The translations under genes were made by a program, and so were the position numbers. A stretch of DNA of 64,000 bases, taken from the NCBI RefSeq assembly GCF_900107725.1, contig NZ_FNQO01000001.1:922458-986457 (forward strand), given 5' to 3'. Position 1 is the first letter of the stretch. The number at the start of each line of letters is the position of its first letter. Source of the stretch: Microbulbifer marinus (GTDB lineage: Bacteria; Pseudomonadota; Gammaproteobacteria; Pseudomonadales; Cellvibrionaceae). Under the pieces are notes generated by a model. It had not been told where the DNA came from. It did no database searches and saw only the letters and a program-made list of their open reading frames with translations. Positions 57,768 to 64,000 of this stretch are shown here, piece after piece.

Positions 57768-59093
57768 ATGCCCCAAACCATCGACACACTGGTTCGCGCA
57801 CGCTGGATAATCCCGGTCGTACCCGCGCAAAAAGTGTACGAAAATTGTGCACTCGCGATTGACGCCGGCAAGATTATCGCCCTGCTGCCCGCTGCGGAAG
57901 CCGCCGCGCGCTTCCGGCCGCGCCGGGAAGTTGAGCTGCAGCGCCACGCGCTGATCCCGGGCCTGATCAACACCCACAATCACGCCGCGATGACGCTGTT
58001 GCGCGGTTTCGCCGACGATCGCCCGCTAATGCAGTGGCTGGAGCAACATATCTGGCCGGCGGAGCAGAAGTGGGTGAGCCAGGAATTTGCCGCCGATGGC
58101 AGTCGCCTGGCAGTTGCGGAAATGCTGCGCGCCGGTACCACGACATTCTCCGATCAGTACTTTTTCCCCGAGGCCACGGCTCTGGTCGCCAGGGAAGCCG
58201 GCATGCGGGCCCAGATTGCGTTTCCGGTGATCGACTTCCCCACCCCCTGGAGCCGCAACGGCGATGACGCGGTGCAGAAGGGCCTGGCCCTGCGCGACGA
58301 CTATCGCGCCCACGAGCGAATTGATGTGGTGTTTGCCCCCCATGCACCCTACACGGTTGGAGATGCCACACTGGAGAAGATTGCCGTCTACGCCGCCGAA
58401 GCTCAGGTCCCGGTACAGATGCACCTGCATGAGACGGCGGGCGAGGTGGAGCGCGCCCTCACCGAGACTGGCGAGCGCCCGACCGAACGGCTGCAGCGCC
58501 TCGGCCTGCTGGGCCCCCAGACCCTGTGCGTACACATGACTGCGGTCAACGAGCGCGATTTCGAGCTGCTGCAGCAAAGCGGCGCCCACGTGGCGCACTG
58601 CCCCAAGTCCAACCTGAAGCTGGCCTCCGGCTTCTGCCCCGTCGCCAGATTGCTGGCAGCAGGGGTGAATGTCGCCCTCGGCACGGACGGCGCCGCCAGC
58701 AACAACAGCCTGGACCTGTTCGCCGAGGCCAACACCGCCGCGCTGCTGGCCAAGGCGGTCAGCGGTGATGCCGCCGCCCTGCCCGCCCACCAGGCACTGG
58801 CCATGGCCACCATCAATGGCGCCCGCGCACTCGGCATCGATAACGTGACCGGGAGCCTCGAGACAGGCAAGAGCGCCGATCTCACCGCCGTAGATCTCGG
58901 CGGGGTCGAACAGCAGCCGCTGCACGATCCGATTTCACAGCTGATCTACACCGGCGGCGGGCACAATGTCAGCGATGTCTGGGTAGCCGGCAAACAGCTG
59001 CTTAAAAACCGTGAACTGCTGACACTCAACGAAGCGGAGGTGATTCAGCGGGCCCAGCAGTGGCGTGCTAGAATCGCCGGCCAGTCAAGGTGA
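57768..59093 (+). CDS. mtaD: 5-methylthioadenosine/S-adenosylhomocysteine deaminase family amidohydrolase
   Basis: 441 residues. TIM-barrel metal site: HxH in NTHNHAAMTLLRG, His in FAPHAPYTVGD, His in QMHLHET, catalytic Asp in LGTDGAASNNSLDLF. These fit the MtaD/TRZ-ATZ group, which deaminates MTA and SAH; the closely related Pseudomonas gene before ubiG works on adenosine-type nucleosides. Begins a rightward operon with ubiG, mupP and yciK, divergent from gyrA with a 200-bp shared promoter region. Confidence 0.85.
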   Translation: MPQTIDTLVRARWIIPVVPAQKVYENCALAIDAGKIIALLPAAEAAARFRPRREVELQRHALIPGLINTHNHAAMTLLRGFADDRPLMQWLEQHIWPAEQKWVSQEFAADGSRLAVAEMLRAGTTTFSDQYFFPEATALVAREAGMRAQIAFPVIDFPTPWSRNGDDAVQKGLALRDDYRAHERIDVVFAPHAPYTVGDATLEKIAVYAAEAQVPVQMHLHETAGEVERALTETGERPTERLQRLGLLGPQTLCVHMTAVNERDFELLQQSGAHVAHCPKSNLKLASGFCPVARLLAAGVNVALGTDGAASNNSLDLFAEANTAALLAKAVSGDAAALPAHQALAMATINGARALGIDNVTGSLETGKSADLTAVDLGGVEQQPLHDPISQLIYTGGGHNVSDVWVAGKQLLKNRELLTLNEAEVIQRAQQWRARIAGQSR

Positions 59094-59168
59094 TGGCATA
59101 TCCCCGGCACCAGTGCCGCCCCCGCTTTCCGAACACGAGCGGAGCCAAAAAGAAGTTAGGGAAAATCC

Positions 59169-59870
59169 ATGAGCAATGTCGATCCGGCGGAAATCGCCAA
59201 GTTTGAACAACTCGCCAGCCGCTGGTGGGACCGCGAGGGCGAATTCAAACCGCTGCACGAAATCAATCCTCTGCGCGCCAACTATATCGACCAGCGGGCG
59301 CCGGTCGCCGGGAAGAAGTTACTGGATGTCGGCTGCGGCGGTGGCATCCTGACCGAAGCAATGGCGCAACGGGGCGCCGAGGTCACCGGTATCGATCTCG
59401 GCGAGGCACCGCTGAACGTCGCCAAGCTGCATGCGCTCGAGAGCGGGGTAACCGTGGATTACCGCCGCATCGCCGTGGAGGAACTCGCCGCCGAAAAGCC
59501 GGCCAGCTTCGATATCGTCACCTGCCTGGAAATGCTCGAACATGTGCCCGACCCCGCCTCGGTGATCCGCGCATGCGCGGAGCTGGTAAAACCGGGCGGC
59601 CAGCTGTTTTTCTCCACGATCAACCGCACCGCCAAAGGCTGGCTGTTCGCCGTCGTGGGAGCCGAATACGTACTGCGCTTACTGCCCAAGGGCACACACG
59701 AATACGGTAAATTTATCCGCCCGTCTGAGATGGGCTCCTGGCTGCGCGACGCGGGGCTGGAAGTCCGCGATATCACCGGCATGACCTACAACCCGCTTAC
59801 CCGCAATTACAAGCTGGATCCGCGGGACGTAAACGTGAACTATTTGATGCATGCCAGCAAACCGGAATAA
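59169..59870 (+). CDS. ubiG: Ubiquinone biosynthesis O-methyltransferase
   Basis: 233 residues. SAM-binding [16 protein letters not shown] and the family-specific [12 protein letters not shown] and TINRTAKGW segments. Does both O-methylations in ubiquinone synthesis. AAAGAAGTTAGGGAAAA ribosome region precedes it. Confidence 0.96.
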   Translation: MSNVDPAEIAKFEQLASRWWDREGEFKPLHEINPLRANYIDQRAPVAGKKLLDVGCGGGILTEAMAQRGAEVTGIDLGEAPLNVAKLHALESGVTVDYRRIAVEELAAEKPASFDIVTCLEMLEHVPDPASVIRACAELVKPGGQLFFSTINRTAKGWLFAVVGAEYVLRLLPKGTHEYGKFIRPSEMGSWLRDAGLEVRDITGMTYNPLTRNYKLDPRDVNVNYLMHASKPE

Positions 59871-60548
59871 GTGACCGCAACGACAATGAAAGCTGTTTTA
59901 TTCGACCTGGACGGCACCCTCTTCGATACCGCTCCGGACTTTATCGTGGTCCTCAACCAATTGCGTCATCAGGAACAATTGCCGCCGCTATCCGATGACA
60001 CCATTCGCTCGGTGGTTTCCAACGGCGCGCGCGCACTCGTGACACTTGGATTTGGCAAGGACGAGGGTGACCCGGCTTTTGATGGACTGCGGCAGCGGCT
60101 GCTGGATCTGTATCTCGCGCATCTGGCCGAAAAAACCGTACCCTTTCCCGGTATCGAGAAGCTGCTGGACAATCTCGCCGCCCATAATATCGCCTGGGGC
60201 ATTGTCACCAATAAGCCGGAAGCCTACACAGTCCCATTGATGCAGGCCTTCAAGCATCTGCCGACGCCGGCAGCGGTTATCTGCCCCGACCATGTGACCA
60301 ACCGGAAGCCGGATCCGGAGCCCGTCCTGCTCGCCTGCAGCCAAATCGGTTGCGGCCCGGATGAGGCGGTTTATGTCGGCGATCACGAACGGGACATCCG
60401 TGCCGGGCGCGCCGCGGGCATGCCGACCATCGCCTGCCGCTACGGCTATATCGATAACGGCGATGATCCCGGCAATTGGGGCGCGGATCACCTGGTGGAT
60501 TCCGCGGAAGAAATCTGGCCGCTGCTGCAGCAACTTTATTTAAAGTGA
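59871..60548 (+). CDS. mupP: HAD-family phosphatase, probable N-acetylmuramate 6-phosphate phosphatase
   Basis: 225 residues. HAD motif I DLDGTLFDTAPDF, motif III VTNKPEA with Lys, motif IV GDHERD. The Gph-like fold plus the ubiG-HAD-yciK order matches Pseudomonas MupP, the phosphatase of peptidoglycan recycling; phosphoglycolate phosphatase is the alternative. Start is GTG immediately after the ubiG stop, or ATG 15 nt later. Confidence 0.82.
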   Translation: MTATTMKAVLFDLDGTLFDTAPDFIVVLNQLRHQEQLPPLSDDTIRSVVSNGARALVTLGFGKDEGDPAFDGLRQRLLDLYLAHLAEKTVPFPGIEKLLDNLAAHNIAWGIVTNKPEAYTVPLMQAFKHLPTPAAVICPDHVTNRKPDPEPVLLACSQIGCGPDEAVYVGDHERDIRAGRAAGMPTIACRYGYIDNGDDPGNWGADHLVDSAEEIWPLLQQLYLK

Positions 60549-60623
60549 GCGCAATCCCTAACTGGAAGGCGGCGCGGAGGTGTAACTGCTGCGCACCGTT
60601 ATACGACCAAACCTGGAATTTCT

Positions 60624-61382
60624 ATGTCTGAATTCATCGGCGAATACAAAGCTCCCCAAGACCTGCTCAAAGGCAAAGTCATCCTGGTCACCGGCGCCGG
60701 CGACGGCATCGGCAAGACCGCAGCCAAAACCTTTGCCGCCCACGGCGCCACCGTGATTCTGCTCGGTCGCACTACGGCGAAGCTGGAAATGGTCTACGAC
60801 GAAATCGAAGCGGCCGGCGGCCCGCAACCGGCGATCTTCCCGATGGACCTGAACGAAGCGCGCATCGAAACGTTCGAGCACTTCGCCGAAGCCGTGGACC
60901 AGGAGTTCGGACGTCTCGACGGCCTGCTGCACAACGCCAGCCTGCTCGGCCAGCGCACGCCCATCGCCAATTACCATTTCGGCACCTGGCAGCAGGTCAT
61001 GCAGGTGAACGTCAACGCAGCGTTCGGTCTCACCAAAACGCTGCTGCCACTGCTGGAGAAATCTGAGGCCGGCTCTATCGTGTTTACCAGTTCCAGCGTC
61101 GGCCTCAAGGGCCGCGCCTATTGGGGCGCTTATTCGGTATCGAAATTCGCCACTGAGGGCCTGATGCAGGTACTTGCCGATGAGCTCGATGGTGTCTCCA
61201 ATGTCCGTGCCAACAGCATCAATCCCGGTGCCACACGCACCAACATGCGCGCCGCCGCCTACCCGGCTGAGGATCCGCAAACCGTCACGGCACCGGAAGC
61301 GATAATGCCGACCTATCTGTACCTGATGGGCGATGACAGCCGCGGCGTGAGCGGCAAGCAGTTTAATGCGCAGGGTAGTTAG
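60624..61382 (+). CDS. yciK: YciK-family short-chain dehydrogenase
   Basis: 252 residues. Classical SDR: TGAGDGIGKTAA, NNAS-like HNASLLGQ, catalytic Ser and YSVSKFA. Last gene of the mtaD-ubiG-mupP operon. Substrate not known. Confidence 0.92.
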   Translation: MSEFIGEYKAPQDLLKGKVILVTGAGDGIGKTAAKTFAAHGATVILLGRTTAKLEMVYDEIEAAGGPQPAIFPMDLNEARIETFEHFAEAVDQEFGRLDGLLHNASLLGQRTPIANYHFGTWQQVMQVNVNAAFGLTKTLLPLLEKSEAGSIVFTSSSVGLKGRAYWGAYSVSKFATEGLMQVLADELDGVSNVRANSINPGATRTNMRAAAYPAEDPQTVTAPEAIMPTYLYLMGDDSRGVSGKQFNAQGS

Positions 61383-61409
61383 TCGCGGACTCGCGCTGCG
61401 ACCTCCACA

Positions 61410-61446
61410 TAAAAAAATACCCGGGAAATTCCCGGGTATTTTTTTG
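61410..61446. terminator. Bidirectional terminator between yciK and the acidic-protein gene
   Basis: AAAAAAATACCCGGGAA - AT - TCCCGGGTATTTTTTTG; long perfect stem with U-runs on both strands, between two converging genes. Confidence 0.93.
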
Positions 61447-61472
61447 TGCGATGAAACAGATCGACCGGGAAA

Positions 61473-61850
61473 TTATTCTTCCGCGTGATCAATCTCTTCT
61501 TCGGCCATTTCCATCGCTTCCTCAGCCATTTCCCCTGCTTCGTCGGCCATTTCCTCAGCTTCGTCAGCCATTTCCTCAGCCGCGGCCTCCACCGAGTCCG
61601 CTGCCTCTTCGGCAGTTTCCATCATATGCTCGGGGGCATCGGCAAATACGTCACCTTCAACTTCCGTCATTTCGTTGGTGGCGACAACCGCCTTGTCCGC
61701 AGCCTCTTCTGCCGCCTCGCCGGCCTGTTCCACCGCGGATTCAACTTCCTCCGCAATGGCAGCCTCGGGAGTCGCGGGCTCCATGTTCTGGTAATAGAAG
61801 TAGCCGCCGATAGCAGCGATTACGATAGCGGGAATAATGAGTTTCTTCAT
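61473..61850 (-). CDS. Acidic Ala/Glu-rich, low-complexity membrane-anchored protein
   Basis: 125 residues from MKKLIIPAIVIAAIGGYFYYQN. One N-terminal membrane helix or uncleaved signal, then a long repetitive helix built from EEAAD, EEMAD and EAAEEAAD-like units, almost without basic residues. Looks periplasmic and coiled or disordered. Function unknown. Converges on yciK and is divergent from the next gene. Confidence 0.7.
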   Translation of the reverse strand: MKKLIIPAIVIAAIGGYFYYQNMEPATPEAAIAEEVESAVEQAGEAAEEAADKAVVATNEMTEVEGDVFADAPEHMMETAEEAADSVEAAAEEMADEAEEMADEAGEMAEEAMEMAEEEIDHAEE

Positions 61851-62005
61851 TCTCCGACCCCTGGATAGTGTGGATTTATGATTATTTGCACCGACTATTG
61901 TTCCACGCTGCTCCACCTAAAAACGTGAGATGTAGCACGTTTTTGTTTGTCGATTTTCGCCTATTCGGGCAAAATTTGCCTAACTAAACTAACGAAACTG
62001 ACAAT

Positions 62006-62428
62006 ATGCGAACTGTACTGATGATTCCCCTGCTGGCGCTGCTCGCGACCGGTGCCAGCGCTGACAGCCTTGCCAATCAATTGAAAGGCTGCTCCAGCAT
62101 TGAGGCCGATACCGAGCGGCTGGCCTGTTACGATGCGCTCAGCAACTCGCTCACCGAGCGAGCCGAGCAGCACTTCGGCCAGGAGCAGCAACGCGTTATC
62201 GAGGAGGCGCCCGACTCCATTGAGGCAACCATTGCACAGATTGACAAGGTGGCCTACGGCAAGCTGTTGATCACGCTGGATAACGGCCAGGTATGGCGCC
62301 AGAATGACAGCGGACGGGTCAACTGGAAAACCGGCGACTCGGTAACGGTGGAGCGCGCCCTGTTCGGCTCTTTTCTGATGAAGCCCACCGACGGAGGTCG
62401 CAATCTGCGGGTAAAGCGAGTTAAGTAA
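62006..62428 (+). CDS. Small periplasmic protein of unknown function
   Basis: 140 residues with a cleavable signal peptide (MRTVLMIPLLALLATGASA), a cysteine pair typical of small exported proteins (GCSSIEADTERLACYDAL) and a C-terminal beta domain (KVAYGKLLITLDNGQVWRQND...LKVKRVK-like end). The 'ERLACYD' motif is common in exported proteins of unknown role. The 590 bp after it, to 63018, contain no gene I can support. Confidence 0.7.
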   Translation: MRTVLMIPLLALLATGASADSLANQLKGCSSIEADTERLACYDALSNSLTERAEQHFGQEQQRVIEEAPDSIEATIAQIDKVAYGKLLITLDNGQVWRQNDSGRVNWKTGDSVTVERALFGSFLMKPTDGGRNLRVKRVK

Positions 62429-63018
62429 CCGCCTTCCAGAAATCTCTCGACGCTGCCCACAGCCCGCGCCTGACGGGCAGCTTCGTCCACCCTCCCGATT
62501 GGTTTGCCTGTCCGGCGCCGCATTTCCGGCACGATACTACTCGCCAATGCCCCGCAGGCTTCGCGGTTCGAACTTCTGATTCCTGCCACAGCGCTGGAGT
62601 CCACAAAAAGCGGGAACAGAATCAGCTTCTCCACACGACGGTAGAACTGGCCGGTCGCAGAATCCAGTTGCGACCACCCGCGCGGATTCAGTTCCGCGGC
62701 GGCGATTTGCGAGCCAGCGGCAGCTTTACGCTCAGCCACCGACAACCCGGCCCGAAGTCTTTCAGCGCCGCCATAGGCCCTACAAGTAGCCGAAAATGTC
62801 GACTTTACCTGCGACATCCGTACGAAACGCAGCAATCGAGTCTCAGCGAGTAATTCCGTACGTCCAGCTTTAAGACCGATAAAACCATTCGGTCGAACAT
62901 AGTCCGGCGCGGTATTCGACATTCATCTATATTCAAAAGGAATCAAGCGCCATGCGGTTGGCACCCACACAAGGAGCCAATTGCAGGCCGTCATACAGCC
63001 AACAGAAGGTTTACTCTC

Positions 63019-64000
63019 TTGTCCCGAGAAAATTTGTACTCAAGGGATGAAACATGGCTGAAGGACACAGACGAATCCCTCTCCGACGACATTCCTGCGG
63101 AGGATACTTCCGAGCGAGCCAGCAACGCTGAGCCCGAAGGCGCCGAGATACCGGCGGCGGAAGAAACGGTCGCCGATAGCAGCAGTACGCCGATGCAGAA
63201 CTACCTCAAGCATCTGTACCGGTTGGAACTGCTGACGCCGGAAGAGGAACACACCACTACCTGCCTGCTAAGGGATCTGGAAGACAAGCTGATCGCGCTG
63301 CTGCAGAAACGCGGTACCGAGCTGGTGCAGTTGCGCAGCGAGGGCGTGGAGCAGCGCGGCAGCACCGGAGCCTACGATCACGGCCTGATCATCGCCCGCG
63401 CCGAGAACCTCCTCGCATCGGACAAGCTTTCGCGGCGCGACCGCACCTCCATGCAGAGCCTGCTGCGACGCTTCCAGGCCCAGCGCAAGAAACTGATCCA
63501 GTGCAACTTGCGCCTGGTCATCGCCATCGCCAAGCGCTTCCGCAATCCGTCGGTGCCTTTCATCGATCTGATTCAGGAAGGCAATGTCGGCTTGATGAAG
63601 GCCATAGAACGCTTCAAGCCACAGATGGGGTACCGCTTTTCCACCTACGCCTACTGGTGGATACAGCAGGAGATTCAGCTGGCCTTGCGCCGCAATGAAG
63701 ATCTCGTGCGCCAGCCGGCCAATGTGCAGGACGACCTGCGCGCAATCTACCGCGCCATTGGCGAAGTGCGCGCCGATGGCCTGCCCGCTTCCGATGAGAA
63801 CCTGGCCAAGTACACCGGTCTCGATCTGGAGCGCATCCAGAGCCTGCTGAAACTGCCGGGCCCTACCGGTTCACTGGACGATCCGGTGGCGGACGATCAG
63901 AGCAGTACGCGACTGGATTACGCGCCCGCGGACGAGCTCTACAATACCGATGAACTGGTCACCAACCAGGAGCTCGCCCAGCGACTGCGCGAAGCGGTGG
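63019..64000 (+). CDS. Sigma-70 family RNA polymerase sigma factor (partial, runs off the window)
   Basis: The frame from TTG 63019 (AGAAGG site 9 nt upstream; TTG 63034 is an alternative) runs to the window end without a stop, about 327 residues so far. Residues 1-57 are acidic and disordered; region 1.2 is at MQNYLKHLYRLELLTPEEE; region 2 is NLRLVIAIAKRF...FIDLIQEGNVGLMKAIERFKPQMGYRFSTYAYWWIQQEI, with the usual -10-binding aromatic residues. An extra helical segment (residues about 85-155) separates regions 1.2 and 2. It differs from typical RpoS (which has DLIEEGNLGLIRAVEKF) and no nlpD lies upstream, so I call it an alternative group 2/3 sigma factor, not rpoS. Confidence 0.75.
   Translation, partial: MSRENLYSRDETWLKDTDESLSDDIPAEDTSERASNAEPEGAEIPAAEETVADSSSTPMQNYLKHLYRLELLTPEEEHTTTCLLRDLEDKLIALLQKRGTELVQLRSEGVEQRGSTGAYDHGLIIARAENLLASDKLSRRDRTSMQSLLRRFQAQRKKLIQCNLRLVIAIAKRFRNPSVPFIDLIQEGNVGLMKAIERFKPQMGYRFSTYAYWWIQQEIQLALRRNEDLVRQPANVQDDLRAIYRAIGEVRADGLPASDENLAKYTGLDLERIQSLLKLPGPTGSLDDPVADDQSSTRLDYAPADELYNTDELVTNQELAQRLREAV

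Noticed and set aside
62254..62922. Leftward 222-codon frame covering the gap before the sigma factor
   Set aside because: Arg/Ala/Ser-rich composition and a 175-bp antisense overlap with a gene that has a clear signal peptide; no family similarity. A decayed gene is possible but not supported.
63019..64000. Calling the last gene rpoS
   Set aside because: Region 2 wording and gene context (no nlpD or surE) differ from canonical RpoS; the general family name is safer.

Overview
The right-hand 34 kb is a core-genome backbone of a GC-rich gammaproteobacterium. Gene order and protein types (thrS-infC-rpmI-rplT-pheS-pheT-ihfA; gyrA-serC-pheA-tyrA/aroA fusion-cmk-rpsA-ihfB-lapA-lapB-pyrF; mtaD-ubiG-mupP-yciK) match the Pseudomonas/Cellvibrionales arrangement. 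I would guess a marine Microbulbifer-like bacterium, but the sequence alone does not settle the genus.

The left-hand 29 kb is a defence island, almost entirely transcribed leftwards (minus strand) and visibly patchy in base composition. From left to right it holds four modules. (1) A three-gene unit at 191-6524: a giant protein fusing a type I-like adenine methylase, an HsdS-like half specificity domain, a beta-sandwich segment and a STAND-type ATPase, followed by a second P-loop ATPase and an M15-type zinc peptidase. (2) A pair of dynamin-like GTPases (LeoA and LeoBC type, as in Eleos) at 6838-10760. (3) A mixed module at 12345-18675: ADP-ribosylglycohydrolase with a coupled unknown gene, a metallophosphoesterase, a YqiA-like esterase, a GIY-YIG protein and a frameshifted membrane-anchored protein. 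(4) A type I restriction-modification operon at 18872-29071, headed by a sigma-54 activator with a probable CARF sensor domain and also carrying rmuC, a ykvA-like gene and a small basic protein gene.

A striking feature of the island is that copies of one gene, a NucS/DUF91-like nuclease starting MAVQ, punctuate the module junctions. There is one intact copy (10872-11945), two 5' stubs (6675-6770 and 18698-18817) and one 3' stub (12062-12133). The 18.8 kb 5' stub and the 12.1 kb 3' stub bracket the mixed module on the same strand, as if it had landed inside a nuclease gene copy. Two perfect TGTGA-N6-TCACA palindromes lie beside module boundaries, one of them upstream of the sigma-54 regulator.

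The island ends about 0.6 kb from a tRNA-Pro(GGG) gene. Beyond it comes translation machinery (three tRNAs in all, and infC with the rare ATT start), nucleotide-excision repair (uvrB), surface-polysaccharide genes (WbpM-like, WecA-like, epimerase), competence-type ComEA, lipopolysaccharide control (lapAB), aromatic amino-acid and serine synthesis, DNA gyrase A, a deaminase-ubiG-mupP-yciK cluster, and at the right edge the start of an unusual sigma-70 family factor.
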